Numbered from the stretch's first letter, positions 44,510 to 57,085 are shown. The stretch is 64,000 bases of DNA from Asparagopsis taxiformis (GCA_030407315.1 JALQPE010000112.1:1-64000), one strand, 5' to 3'. The notes: a model not told the origin generated them from the sequence alone. Numbers and translations: made by a program.

Positions 44510-47500
44510 GAATGCAAGTATGAAGGGTGCTTCTACTGCTGCGTAGATGCTTATGCGCTCGCGCTGCATGAGCGAACGTGTCGCTACCGTTTCAACCCCT
44601 CTCCCCAACATTTCAACAACGCTCGTGTCCCTGCCGTCACCCATGAGCCTGCTCGAAACGGCGACCATGATTCCCCGCAACCCAGCTCCCCAGACCCAGA
44701 ATCTGGTCTTGCTTCCTCCAGCGACTCACCCTGTGGCGCTCCACTGCCACCAACCTCAACCCCCTCCCGCGCAGACCTCCTCGTGCAATCCCTCGCCGCC
44801 AGTCTCACAACCCTCGAGTACAAGGCCGGCGCTGGCCGCGTGAGCGAAGTCATCGCCATCCTACAAGACCCCGCATTCTCCCTAGAAAAGTTCAACAGCG
44901 CCGTTCGCACCGTAGAAGAATGTCGCCACGTTACCGCTTCCATGGTCGAAACACATTTCCGCACCGAAGGTTACAAGAGCCACATCATTCCAGACGAAAC
45001 TGGTAAGTACTCGGCACAGCTGTACCTCCGCGACCCAGTCGACATGCTCCGCAGGCAGTTAGCACTGGCTAACGACCAAAATACTCTCTTCCACCCCTCC
45101 CCACAGACCGCTCCAGACGGCACCGCAATATTTTCTCATCCCCTACACACAGAATTCGCGAAAACGCTGCACCAGGTTACTAGACAGCGCGTGCAGCTCT
45201 CGGAAGATCCACAGGTCGTATGGGCAGAGGAAACTGATCCCAAACCTTCCTCCTTTGCCGGCCTCCTCCAAGTGTACTCCGACAAGAGCAGCACAAGCCT
45301 CAAGAGCTCCGCAATCGTCGCATACCCCATACACGTCACACTGCTCAACTTATCCGCCCCCCTCCGTCGCCACTGCATCCGTACCGGCCTCACCATCGTC
45401 GGGTATCTTCCGTACATTGTTAACCCTTCGTCCAACGCCTTGTTCGGTGATGAAATGCCGACAACCTCTAGTTCTGCTAGTCGCGCTCGCAAAATTGATA
45501 TTCTTCATAAAGCACTCGAAAAAGTGTTTTCGTCCCTATCCACCGCGTTCTCTTCCGGGTTCCCCTGCACAGACTCCACTGCAACTGCCCGCCAATGCTT
45601 TCCCATCCTAGCCAATTATTGCTGCGACTTTCCAGAGGCCAAAGAGCTGTCACGCACTCGCAACAGCACTACCACCACACATCCCTGCCACCGCTGCTAC
45701 ATCCCCGCCACTCAACTTGAATCCAGCGCGCCACACCAGCCCCGCTCCCTCGATGATACACGCTCTGCACGCCAAGAGAGCGCTCAGGAGCATACAACTG
45801 CTCCGCTCGAAGCTCTCTCCCTCCTCGAACAACACTCTGTCCTCGAATCGACCGCTCTTTTACCCACCAACAGTCCCCTAGACCCCTACAACATTTTCTC
45901 CTTCGAGCCTCTGCACAATCTCCACCTCGGCATCTCAAAGCTCATCAAACAGTGCATTGTCCACCGCCTCAGCTCCCCAGACCTCACCACCACCACTGCC
46001 TCCCATTCCGGGACACCTCGCACCTTCAAGAAGGTGAAAAAATCCATCCTCGCCGGCTCAAACAGCATTCTGTCCGCTATCGAACGCGACTACTACATCA
46101 CCGGTCTTCATGTCGACTTCTCCAAGGGTGAGAAGGGCACCAATTTGAACGGCCTCTTCACGGAGGACGGCATACGCGGCATGCTCGCAGCCAAAGACTA
46201 TCACCATGTCGACATGGTGTTCCCTTTCATCGCAGCATTCATTGACACATGCTGTGACGAAGTAGAGACAGCCCCCCTCACTTCCATCTGCACGCAATAC
46301 TCTGACCTCGTCGCATGGGTCATGAAACGCGGTCGCATCAAGCACTGGACTGCCGCCGAACTAGAAAGCCTCCAGAACTCCATTTCCTATTTCAAACAAT
46401 CAATGCTCTCCACCCTCGGCCCATTCCACACCACAGGTCTCAAAACTTTCAAGTTCCATCTTCTAGACCATCTTCCCGGTGACTTGCAGAGATATGGCGC
46501 CCTGGAACACATCGATGCAGGCCCCTACGAACACTCGCATCTTCTGTTCAAACAGAGTTATAGGAAAACCTCTCGAAGGCGCTCCACAGCCATGGAAGAG
46601 ACTATTCGCCACATGGAATTCTCCTTGGCCACTCCAACTGGTCATACCCCATCGAACACATTGGGAAACGCACGCATGATATCGCCCACAGACGGTGCAG
46701 TACTCGTTCGCGACGGATTCACCGTTGCACTGCACGACTTTGCCTCCCTGCTGCCCGATGCAACCCTCCTCGTTGCAGATATCGACGGACAGCCCGATCC
46801 TGCCACTCTTTTGCCTCTGCACAACTCCTCGTTCCCGTCTGGCACCATAACGCTATTCCAGCAACTCGGTGACACAGCTGCACAAGCGTTCCTCACCCTC
46901 GCTAGACTGCGCGCCACGGCAGAAGGCCCTCCAATACATGACATGGACATTTCCGTCACCGCGGTAAAGTCCGCCTACGTCATGGGAGGGTACGTCCCAG
47001 ATGCCGACGACTTTGACCCGCACAGTGGCATGCTTCGCCCCACAAACGTGTCGAGGCACAAGCAGCAGCGCGTCTTTGCAACTTCATCATTCGGCCCCGC
47101 AAAGAGATCGCAGTACTCCTTTGTCGTCATCTCCGGAACTGCCGATGACTACAGAACCATATGGGTAGGGCGCGTCCTGGCACTGGTACGCCTGCAGTCT
47201 CCAAACCTGTTTCAACCTGTAGAACTCGCTTTCGTTCAGTATATGACCTGCTTTGCCCCAAAAACCGCTGTGGAAAAATCACTTGGGTGCATTTGTTTAA
47301 AGTGGTCCACATGGGACCCGGACAACGGATCCGTTGACAGCAATGACACTGCATCCCACAGTGCAGGTGGTCCTTGGTTTGACCTCATTCCTGCATCTAC
47401 TATATCTGGCACCGTGCACATCGTACGAAGTAACTTTCCAGTCAAGCCATTTACGAAACAAATGCACTGGTCGGACCACTGTTTCTATCTCAACCGCTTC

Positions 47501-47548
47501 TACACCAACACTGATTACCAGTTCACAGATGATAATGAAGAAGAATAA
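44510..47548 (+). CDS. tnp2/Plavaka-like DDE transposase, ~1013 aa, intact frame
   Basis: I take the ATG at 44510 because upstream codons lie in Y sequence and the first residues form a zinc finger (MECKYEGCFYCCVDAYALAL, HERTC). Family features follow in order: YPIHVTLLNLSAPLRRH and VGYLPYIVNP (as in the LTIGN..RR..LIGYLP of Plavaka transposases), a zinc pair HPCHRCYIPA, DPYNIFSFEPLHNLHLGISK, KFHLLDHLPGDLQRYGALEH and YEHSHLLFKQSYRKTSRRR. Motif order equals that of the pseudogene at 30398, though sequence identity looks low. It sits between Y copy C and a coiled-coil gene. I cannot assign all three catalytic acids by eye. Confidence 0.7.
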   Translation, partial: ECKYEGCFYCCVDAYALALHERTCRYRFNPSPQHFNNARVPAVTHEPARNGDHDSPQPSSPDPESGLASSSDSPCGAPLPPTSTPSRADLLVQSLAASLTTLEYKAGAGRVSEVIAILQDPAFSLEKFNSAVRTVEECRHVTASMVETHFRTEGYKSHIIPDETGKYSAQLYLRDPVDMLRRQLALANDQNTLFHPSPQTAPDGTAIFSHPLHTEFAKTLHQVTRQRVQLSEDPQVVWAEETDPKPSSFAGLLQVYSDKSSTSLKSSAIVAYPIHVTLLNLSAPLRRHCIRTGLTIVGYLPYIVNPSSNALFGDEMPTTSSSASRARKIDILHKALEKVFSSLSTAFSSGFPCTDSTATARQCFPILANYCCDFPEAKELSRTRNSTTTTHPCHRCYIPATQLESSAPHQPRSLDDTRSARQESAQEHTTAPLEALSLLEQHSVLESTALLPTNSPLDPYNIFSFEPLHNLHLGISKLIKQCIVHRLSSPDLTTTTASHSGTPRTFKKVKKSILAGSNSILSAIERDYYITGLHVDFSKGEKGTNLNGLFTEDGIRGMLAAKDYHHVDMVFPFIAAFIDTCCDEVETAPLTSICTQYSDLVAWVMKRGRIKHWTAAELESLQNSISYFKQSMLSTLGPFHTTGLKTFKFHLLDHLPGDLQRYGALEHIDAGPYEHSHLLFKQSYRKTSRRRSTAMEETIRHMEFSLATPTGHTPSNTLGNARMISPTDGAVLVRDGFTVALHDFASLLPDATLLVADIDGQPDPATLLPLHNSSFPSGTITLFQQLGDTAAQAFLTLARLRATAEGPPIHDMDISVTAVKSAYVMGGYVPDADDFDPHSGMLRPTNVSRHKQQRVFATSSFGPAKRSQYSFVVISGTADDYRTIWVGRVLALVRLQSPNLFQPVELAFVQYMTCFAPKTAVEKSLGCICLKWSTWDPDNGSVDSNDTASHSAGGPWFDLIPASTISGTVHIVRSNFPVKPFTKQMHWSDHCFYLNRFYTNTDYQFTDDNEEE

Positions 47549-47625
47549 ATCTAAATCGCAGCACTCTATTGATAATGTACTACATGATAAGCCTTCTAAC
47601 CAACGTCACATTTACTGCACTAATT

Positions 47626-49854
47626 TCAACCATCCTCCATTACGCCAAAACCGTTATCAGCAGTGGCTGCATGGCGCCGCTCCATGCCCCCATACTGTGG
47701 GGCATTGGTTTCGACATTCAGGTTTGCAGTCAGGTGTCCAGCATATGGGTCAACGACGAAAAGTTCTGCGCCAATTAGTCCTTGCGCAATCACACAATCC
47801 ATTACAGCACCGAGGTTTGACGTAATATGCGATTGAATCCAATCCTCGGACACTAGAACAAGTGATGAGCAGCGGTTTACATCATCAACGACATGAACAA
47901 TTCCAGACCCCTCTCCGCTTTGCCACACTTCAACAGCCTCTCTCGTCACAGTACGGCTTGCAAACACATGCCGTGACTGTGCACTAGTCCGCTGTTCGCT
48001 CTCGACAACGTCCGTTTCTTCCCTTGCTTGCGAGCCTTGGAGACAAGACATGCAGTACACCACCATACCAACTAATTGCTGAAAAGCTACCCCCACATAT
48101 TGACTGTACCGCCTTGTAAACTCCTTCTGCCGTGCACCTCCTTTCCCCTTCGGTTCATCCAAACACTCCACAGTAGTCACTAGCCAAGCATCCAGGCGCG
48201 CCAGCGTTAGTATGCTCGTCTCTATGTCCATTACTTGTTCTGGTCGTATCGAATACCCCCTGAAGATGTCCAGCACATTCACAGCTACTCGATTGTTAAA
48301 CCATGCATCACCATTCCATTTCGAAGCTGTCAGGAACCATGCCTTTGCTGTATCGCAGCTCTGAGAACGGTGCCGTTCGCCACCTCCCCATATCCAAATC
48401 ACCGTTGCTTTCCCGTTTCAAAAGCTTCTCAGACGCTTCGCGCTTTTGATCCTCTCGCTCGTCCATCTCAGCTCGCGTCGTCAGCATCGTGCATCTGGAC
48501 ATTAATTTCGTGTACCCCAGCGAACCGAACAATCTGTCCCTCGCATTACGCTTCCGTGCACTCATCACGTCGGACAGTTTCTGCGTCACCTTCACTTTCA
48601 ATTCCTTGCTCCCCGCCACAGCCTCTTGACAGCACACACGCTGCTCCTCATCGGAAAACACATCACACCACGGACTTTGACGCAGTACGTGTCGCACCAA
48701 GTCATTCAGCAGATCACTCTCGTCTCTATACGAAGGTGTATACCACTGCAGATTCTTGATGATGTAGCCCGGAGGGGTAGCAATATATCCTACACCGTTT
48801 TCGCTCCAAAGTGTCCCTTCTACCGGCTCTACCTCAATGGTACGTCCAGTCCAACGTCTCTGCGTTTGTTCCGCTATAGGGTCCAGCTCCATAGTCTCGT
48901 TCTTGCACCACTTTGTCAGGTTTTCCTCAACCGCCCTAAGAACTCCAAGGTATTTCACAGGAATGGCTTTCTGTATTTTCGACTTACCGCCACCGTGATC
49001 ACTGATTCTACCTGTTCTCGCAATTGCAGTAAGGCTGGCATTTTCCGCCTGCAGAGTCTTCACCTTAGCCTCCAACGCAACAATCTCCGTGGTGAGCGCC
49101 TTGTTTGCTATGTCCTGGCTAAACACTTTTTTTCCAGCTCCGCGATCTTCTTCTTCTGCGCATTGATGCGACTCGCCATTAAATCGATGGATTCCGGCGG
49201 ATGCAACCTCTCTGCCCTCACCGTCCCCCCATCTCCCACGCTATCGGGAATATGATGTCCTCCATCGGCAATAGCCTGACGTCGCGGGGGCGTTACGCGC
49301 ATATTTGGCACCAATGACAGTCTGTTGTGACGAGGCCCGCACTCCGGCTGCTCTCTCCCCTCAGTACCACCTGACCGCCGATGATAGTTGGCATCCTGTG
49401 AACGTTGCTCAGAAACAACATCCCTTGCCGCTATCCTCGGGTCCCTGACTGCATTACCTGCTGGGGCTGATGTACTCGGCATAGTTGGCGCAGTGGGGGT
49501 CACAGCCTCCAGTGTCTCGGGAGGAACTACCTTTGCCATAGCACTCTGCCGCAATTCCAACATGTTTTGAGCCACTATCATGTCATCATCATGATGTTCA
49601 CTGTCCCTGCGAGCACGCTTGCCTCGGTCAAGCCCCATCTCTCTCCGCGCCGTTCCTCCTTCCTCACTTTCTCGCTGCGGATCCCCAGTTCTGCGCCGGT
49701 CCGTCTTGCGACTACCGGACCGCGGTTCAATGCTGCCGGTAGGCCCAGACCGCTTCTTCTCACGGGATTGTCGGGCACTCGATACAGCAGCTGCTGACCG
49801 GTTTTTCTGGAGGCCCGGAGGCTTTGGAGCTTTCTTCGCAATACGCGGCGGCAT
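47626..49854 (-). pseudogene. Coiled-coil accessory protein with two frame changes
   Basis: Three overlapping minus-strand frames form one gene of ~740 codons. 49854-~49130: basic disordered N-terminus (RIAKKAPKPPGLQKNRSAAA) ending in a coiled coil (INAQKKKIAELEKK). After a T7/A7 run at ~49129-49135 the coiled coil continues in the next frame (ALTTEIVALEAKVKTLQAEN) to ~48330, with a basic segment MSARKRNARDRLFGSLGYTK. A second change near 48310-48400 leads to the C-terminal part (WNGDAWFNNRVAVNVLDIF...) ending at 47626. The layout repeats that of the intact 591-aa protein at 20634, and both neighbour a tnp2-type transposase. The first frameshift in a homopolymer may be a sequencing error. Confidence 0.6.
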
Positions 49855-50037
49855 AATGAAGCTTTCCCCGAAGCGATGGAACGATTGAGTTGCACGAGAT
49901 ACAAAAAAGATTGCTGTATAGTGTCGGTAACCACAACGGTCTGCGATGAACGTTCAGGTCAGGTCAAGTACCGGAGAATACGCCAACAGCCCAGATTGTA
50001 TACGGTAGGCAGTCATCAACAGTATTTAATGAGGTAC

Positions 50038-50380
50038 AATTACAGCTGTCGAGCTAGGCCGCGAGCACCCCTATGTCCGGAAGACGTCCTGATTTGAATT
50101 AAAATTTGGGCTATTCTCAAAAACATGCACATGTGAACATGTTTTTGAGATGGGGGTGTGCCGTACGGCACAATCGACCCGCTGAAATCGATGTTTTTTG
50201 CAATATTTTTTTCTGCCCTGAATTGTAGAATTTCTGGGCTGGACAGCAATGCAACTGAGCTGGACATCCACCGGGCGTCCATTTCAACTTGGTCTTGTAT
50301 TTTGCATCTGCACGCATAACAGCAACCAAGCAGTCAGGTTCACTGCTCGGACGAAGTGCACCTAGAGTGTGAACGATTGG
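50038..50380 (+). mobile_element. Single X-type module and left terminal repeat
   Basis: Begins AATTACAGCTGTCGAGCTAG, which is found inverted at 61405-61385. One 34-bp palindrome is at 50116, followed by GTGCCGTACGGCAC, the TTTCTGGGCTGG segment and a GGACATCCACCGGGCGTCC-like block. With 61405 it could form the ends of an 11.4 kb unit holding the methyltransferase-SET gene. Confidence 0.55.
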
Positions 50381-50514
50381 TTTTTGACAGGCGAGTACTG
50401 CTCAATAGGTTTCACCCTGGACTAATGGTGGCTGGACATGCTGCATTATATGATATACTTCAACTCTGGAACGTAGCTTTATTTGTAGTCGAAATGAAAA
50501 CATCTTTCGTGACC

Positions 50515-51565
50515 CTAATTCCATGCTCTAAACGCTGTCCCATAATGAACGTAGAGCTCCTGCCCCGGACGGATATCGCGGATTGCACGTACTACAATGA
50601 TCTTCGGATTTTCTAGGTCCTTCGCCTTGAGCTTCTTCCCCGTCGAACCGCTGCTGTAGTTCTCGACAAACTCGACGTTGGCCATCCGCCTGGTGTCTTC
50701 CGCCGGAGTGTCCTCACCTCGCAAATACCGCGGGTCGTTGATGAACTGCGCCGAACAGAACGGAGCCGGAACAATCCATATTGGATGCTCGATGTTTTCG
50801 TCGTCCTCCGCTGTTGCATACAGCTTGATGGCATACATCAAGAATGTTTCCTTCGTTATCGCCATGTGACCCTCTCCGTACGCGAACCGCATCGACTCCT
50901 TGCTCATATCAGAGTACACAACAGTTCCGTAGTATGCACATACTTCGTCGCCAACATTAAATGTCTGTTCAGCGAAGAGCCCTCTTCCTGCATTTGGATG
51001 CTTAATCAGCGATGGTCGAACGCTCAATTTTTTCGCAACACAATCGTGTGCCCGCATCACGCGAGGGTTTTCAGTTTGCAACCAGCGGCGCAGGGAAGGT
51101 GGCCAATAATGTACCGGTTTCTCCATGTGCTCGCGCGACGCAATCGACTCTGGGCACAGCTGCCAGAGGTACTGCTGAATATATTTCGGGAGCCTCTGGT
51201 ACAGGGGAAGGCCAGGTGGGGGTTCGATGATCCTGCGTTCCCTCTGTGTACGCATCGTGACAGAGGGGGACGCCAAGAACTTCTCAGCACTCTGTTTCGC
51301 TTCTGTCGTGACCCTCATGTCAGTGTTGTTTGAAAGAATTACACGTGACATGACTGCACACAGCTTTGGAAGCGATCGTGCCACACACAATTTGTCCATG
51401 TCACTGCCGACGAAAACACGGTGCTCAGGCAAGCTCATAGCTGCTTTTCCCGTTGCGAAAGTGCCAGAGAATGGATCGACAACAATATCACCAGGCTGTG
51501 AATGATGGCTGATCAACTCCATCATGAGAGCGACGCTCTTCTGCTCTGCAAGAACTCTGACCGTA
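50515..51565 (-). pseudogene. DNA N6/N4-methyltransferase-SET domain fusion, 5'-truncated
   Basis: Minus strand, 3' ~350 codons of a larger gene. The first ~70 residues match the C-terminal side of beta-class DNA amino-methyltransferases: EQKSVALMMELI (as in EKP..L...LI), PGDIVVDPFSGTFATGKAAM (AdoMet-binding motif I) and FVGSDMD (motif II). In this class the catalytic (S/D/N)PPY motif lies upstream of motif I, so it is missing. After a linker (~100 aa) comes a SET domain: NAGRGLFAEQTFNVGDEVCA, AQFINDPRYLRG...ANVEF in place of the usual NHS..PN, and RDIRPGQELYVHYGTA. At 51565 the coding sequence is cut by the Y terminus; the codons beyond belong to Y. Role if intact (inference): DNA adenine or cytosine-N4 and histone methylation by a mobile element. 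Confidence 0.75.
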
Positions 51566-54301
51566 CGTCTGTGTTTTCGGAAGTGGACGCGGACGTCCAG
51601 TCTCTCTAGTACGGGTCCTAGTCGGCCCCGAGATTTACTAGAACAAATGAACGTCCGCGTCCGAAAAAAAATAAAAATTTTTTGGATGCGGACGTCCACT
51701 TTCTCTAGTACGTTCGGCGGAATACTAGGACCCGACATCCAGTTTCTCTAGTACGTTTGGCGGGATCCTAGGACCCGACATTCAGTATACAATATATCAG
51801 CAAAAACCGGGAGGGAAGAAATTACAGCGGCTGGTAAATTAAGGGCCCATATCGGACCGTATTTTATTCTCTCATTTACGAAACTGCTGGTATACAATAC
51901 GTCTCTCTAGAATAGGAAATACATATCTGGTCAGAATAGGAAATAAATACCCGGTTAGAATAGGAAATACGTATCCAGCCAGAATACAAAATACCTGTCA
52001 GCATACCGTCGATCACCCATCTCCCTCACTATCGCGTTCTCCCTACCATCCGAACGCCATGCACCACCATCCGCACATACTTCAAGAACCCTCACGACCT
52101 AGATTACAAAAAATCTGCTCCTTCCCAATACCATCCCCGCTTTCCTCGACACCACCCCAGCCCATTAAATCATCAAGACATGAAACACGAACATGGTCAG
52201 CAAAATCTTACACGACTTGAAACCCACTCTTACTTCTATCGTATGCCCGAAATATACACATACCAGAAACACCTCACAGCTTCATTCCCCATCTTCCTAG
52301 ATCCCTTCTTCACTCTCCCTGAGTCCTGCCGTTCCTGCTTCACCACTCCTGCATCACATACACAACATCAACCCCAACAGTTAGATTCAAAAGCAACGCT
52401 TACCACGCCAGATATCTTAGAAAATCCCTTACTTACCTCTCATCCATCCTACACACAATACAAACCATGATCCAAAAACCTTGCAATGAATAATCAAAGT
52501 CAGCAGTCCATATCTTCGCAAAACAAGTCTTGGCGCTCAATGAAACTTACCTTCTGTCATCACCATTCCAGCATCACCTGCATAAAATCGAAATCAACAA
52601 CAACAGTCGGACTCAAAACCCACATGTCCCTCTCAGCATACTCTCAAAACTTCCGCACTTTCCTTCGCTCGACACAATACGCACCATGACTGGATAAGCT
52701 TCCAATGAATAAATATCGCATTAACTGCAATAGTCAGATTCGAAACAAACACTTCTCTCGATGCATACCCTCAGAACTCACTTACTCTCGTTTCATTCTA
52801 CACACAATACAGACCAAAAGTCGAAAATCTCACAACCAACAAATGAAGTCAACATTCCGCATCTTCGCACCACCGGACTGCGCGCTAAATGCAACTTACC
52901 TTCCGTCATCACCATTCCTGCATCACCTACAAAAAATCGAAATCAACAACAACAGTCGGACTGAAAACCCATGCTTCCCTCGCTGCATACCCTCAGAACT
53001 CACTTACCCTCGTTGTATCCTGCACACAATAGAAACCATAAGTCAAAAATTGTACAAAAAAATGTAGTCAGCATTCCATATCTTCGCGCAACTTAACTAG
53101 GCGCTCAATGTAACTTACCTTCCGTCATCACCATTCCAGAATCACCTACACAAAATCAACATCAACCACAGCAGTCAGACTCAAAACCCACATTCCACTC
53201 ACTGCACCCCTCAAATGCTCGCCTACCTCCCTTCCACCCTTCAGCAAATATGCACCATGACTCACTAAGCTCCCAATAAATAAATATTGCATAAAAGACG
53301 ACAGTCAAATTTAAAACAAACACTTCCCTCGCTTCATACCCTCAGGACGCACTTAACCTCTTCATCTCGTTGCATCATACAAACAATACAACCAATAATT
53401 CACAAATCGTGCAACGAAAAAATGTAGTCAGCATTCCATTTCATCGCGAAACCCGTCTTTCAGCTCAATGAAACTTACCTTACTTCATCACTATTCCTGC
53501 ACCACCTATACAACATCAAAATGAACCAGAACAGTCAGACTAAAAACCCATGCATCCCTTATTGCACACCCGCGAGACTCACTTACTTACCTGCCTCCCA
53601 TGGTTCACAACATGCAAACCATGACTCACGAAGCTTCTAATGAATCAATATCGCATCAACGACAACAGTACGACTCAAAACACACGCTTCCCTCGCTGCA
53701 TACTCTCCAAACTGGCATACTCACCGTCGTTCTATCCTCTACACCAAACAAAGGAAACACGACCAAAGAACCTCAGCCAGTGACGGCGGAGAAGTGGAAT
53801 TCCACAGGTTAACCTGCGGCGTCGACTGGACAGCTTTCAACGTCAGCTTAAGTCCTGCTGTGCATACTCCATATCATCGCCGGTATTGAGATTAATAATG
53901 GCCCAAGCCATGGTCTCTGAACTCCCGAATGAGGAGATCCGGATCGAGAACATCGGAATGGTATAATCATATATATCACAATCCATTTGCTTCCCTTAAA
54001 TGATCCCTGTAATATCCACTGTAAAGCACAAACTTATTCCATGAAGTTCGCAATTAATATAATTTTATTATTTCAAATGAATTAATTGAAAATCCATCTC
54101 CCACGGCGGTCATTCGTCCTTCCAAGCGCACGTTGCCAGCAAAATGTGTGACCTAGCGGTGATGACTGATCGCTCAGGCACATTCCACCATTGGGCTGCC
54201 AGAACTTCTGGCACTTGAAGTGAGCACAAAACTGATACCCACAAAACCACGAGAACATTACAAACGAGGTCTCGAACGCACATTTGGAGTACAATATAAA
54301 T
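51565..54301 (+). mobile_element. Sequence Y, copy B
   Basis: Reverse-complement twin of copy A: ACGTCTGTGTTTTCGG start, two 43-bp repeats, short minisatellite, then the cassette array in minus orientation (27-mers near 52549, 52897, 53116 and 53475; 12-mer at 53008-53019). It is inserted in the methyltransferase-SET gene and joined at 54302 to X copy B. Confidence 0.8.
52200..53810 (-). other. Exon-like cassette array in Y copy B
   Basis: Essentially identical to the array of copy A. The terminal exon (minus strand, ending near 52200) keeps the same open frame. All ACTTACCTTCCGTCATCAC strings on the plus strand are the complements of cassette-GTAAGT junctions. Confidence 0.5.
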
Positions 54302-56689
54302 ACTATACAACAAACTCTACTCGCTATCTCAGACGACGCGGCTCACAAGTGGCGTAGTCCCAATTTTCCGTAACGCCTTTCCTGATGCTTAAAAGTAAAA
54401 ACACGTCAAAACGTATATCAGAAATGAGTGCGAGAGTTTTCTGCACAGGAGATGCTGAGCCACCAAATTGATTTTTCGGAAATTTTAGAATTTCTGGGCT
54501 GGCCAGCAATGCAATCGAGCTGGACATCCACCGGACGTCCATTTCAGGTTGATCGTGAGAGAGTAGGGCGGGAACATGATGAAACAAGGACCAAGACCTG
54601 TCCCTGACGTGTTGAGCCTGAAATCGACCCTTCGTAAGACGCGATTTTGGCTTACAGTTGGTGCTTACAGAAGCCAGTGATGACCCCGGTCGGGGCGGCA
54701 GCCGGTTCCTGGGGCCGTTGTGGCCAAATTAGACACCTTGATTTGAATTGAAATTTGGGCTATTCTCAAAAACATGCACATGTGAACATGTTTTTGAGAT
54801 GGGGGTCTGCCGTACGGCACAATCGACCCGCCCAAATCGATGATTTTTCACAATTTTTTTCTGCCCGAAATTTTAGAATTTCTGGGCTCGCCAGCAATGC
54901 AATTGAGCCGGACATCCACCAGACGTCCATTCTGGGTTGTTCGTATGCTGCTCACATCTACGCATTACAGCAACCACGCAGGCGGGCCCACTGCTCATAC
55001 GAAGTGCACGTAGCATGTGCAGCATGATGGATGAGCAGTGTTTGTCGTGAGAAAGTGGGGTGGGAGCATGTCGAAACAAGGACCAAAACTTCGCCCTGGC
55101 GTATTGAGCCCGAGCCTGGAATCGATCCTTCGTGACATGTGGCTTTGCTTACAGTTGGTGCTTACAGAAGCCAGCGATGGCCCCGCTCGGGGCGTCGGAT
55201 GGCTTCTTCTGGGGCCGTTGTGGCCAGATTAGACACCTTGATTTGAATTGAATTTTGAGCCATTCTCAAAAACATGCACATGTGAACATGTTTTTGAGAT
55301 GGGGGTGTGCCGTACGGCACTTTCGACCGCCCAAATCGATATAATTTTGCAATTTTTTTCTGACTGAAATTTTAGAATTTCTGGGCTCGCCAGCAATGCA
55401 ATTGAGCTGGACATTCACCGGACGTCCATTTCAGGTTGGTCGAGTATTGCACATGGATACAGTTTTGCAGCTATTTCTCAGCCCAACATTTTAGAATTTC
55501 AGGGCTGACCAGCAATGTAACCGAGCCGGACTTCCACTGGACGTCCATTTCAAGCTAGGCTAGTGCTGCACATTTGCTCGCATCGCAGCAACTAAGCAAG
55601 TGTTGACAGCACCGAGATGCCATGCAGACAAGGGGGAATCGGCTGCAAACGGCTTCCCTGGTCGGCGGCTGGATGTCTGGATGTGAATGGCTGCAAGCAT
55701 GGAAATCTTGCTACCGCACAGCGCATACACACTGCAGCAGCACATCACTGACGCATGCGAAAGTTGGGTGCTGCAGTGCGTGGTTGTTTGTGTGTTTGTG
55801 TGTTTGTGTGTTTGTGTGTTTGTGTGTTTGTGTGTTTGTGTGTGTATGACGAACCTTGTGGTATCCCTAGGCGTGCACTGGTACAAAAAGTTTGGACTGC
55901 CCCATCGGTCGTACTTTGGCGCATTTACATGCATCGGAGAACGACCAAGGAGGTAGAGCAGCAATCGCTGTTGGCTGAGCGTCCAAACTGGAGGGCTTGG
56001 GGCAATGGTTCTATAGCAGTCATTTATAGGACGCCCACCGTTGATGACTGAGATCCACGGTGGGTTTAGTATTCATGGTGTTGTCCTGCATTGGCGGACG
56101 TCGAAGACGAGTACTTCCAGTGAGCGTCCAAGGTGAACAGCTCAGCAGAGGATTATGATGTGGATGTGAAGGCATGGATGAGGCCAGCAGGAACGTTTCT
56201 GCAAGATGGGCGTGAGTGGGTAAGTGAGCGGGGAGGGGCCGCTCGGGGCGCTTGGTAGCTTCTGGGGCCGTTGTGGCCAAATTAGAATCAAGCCTATGTC
56301 CGGCGGACGTCCTGAATTGCTTTATTTTTTGGGCTATTCTCAAAAACATGCACATGTGAACATGTTTTTGAGATGGGGGTGTGCCGTACGGCACTTTCGA
56401 CCGCCCAAATCGATGTATTTTTGCATTTTTTTCTGACTGAAATTTTAGAATTTCTGGGCTCGCCAGCAATGCAATTGCGCTGGTCATTCACCGGACGTCT
56501 ATATGCGCTCAAGCGATTGCTGTCTGCTTCAAATACCTGAGACATTATTGCCCCACACGACATAAAGTCCCCCAACATGCGACGCCCATCAAACATAAAC
56601 ATTTTCATGCTCTTACTACATTCTAGTCGCACACATACATCCATCTTCAAACAAAAAATGTCATTTAAACACCACCAGTCCCGCTTCAT

Positions 56690-57085
56690 CGTACGCCAAT
56701 ACCGCCCAGTCGCCCAGCAGACAAGCTAGCCGTGCAGAAAATAAGCACTGCCATCTACGACGGAAACGACTGGATCTCATCATCGCTCTCAGCATTTCCA
56801 ACAAGCCCAACATGTTTCCCCTACGTCACCCTGCAAAACGATACCATTGTATACTTCTGCATTCTCCGTCAATTGCATTCATTCAATCTGCGCAATGAAT
56901 TCTTCAATCTCGAAGCCGGCCGGGTTTTCTGCCCATCCTGCAATAAGGGCATTGGAGAAAGTTCTCTAGCAATGGCCACTAAAGCCTTGATGCAACTACA
57001 CGGTGCTGATTGCTTCTATCGCTTCCTCAAATCTGTCGACATTTACAACATACCATCCATCCGACAAATTTCCAAACTAAACTAG
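56690..57085 (+). CDS. X core protein, second copy
   Basis: Same frame as at 12733-13128: KISTAIYDGNDWISSS, VFCPSCNKGI, ending QISKLN. It differs in two residues (E/T to E/A before GRVFCPSC; RHI to RQI). Unknown function. Confidence 0.45.
   Translation, partial: RTPIPPSRPADKLAVQKISTAIYDGNDWISSSLSAFPTSPTCFPYVTLQNDTIVYFCILRQLHSFNLRNEFFNLEAGRVFCPSCNKGIGESSLAMATKALMQLHGADCFYRFLKSVDIYNIPSIRQISKLN

Noticed and set aside
45136..45492. Minus-strand frames opposite the intact transposase
   Set aside because: Shadow frames of the 1013-aa plus-strand gene.
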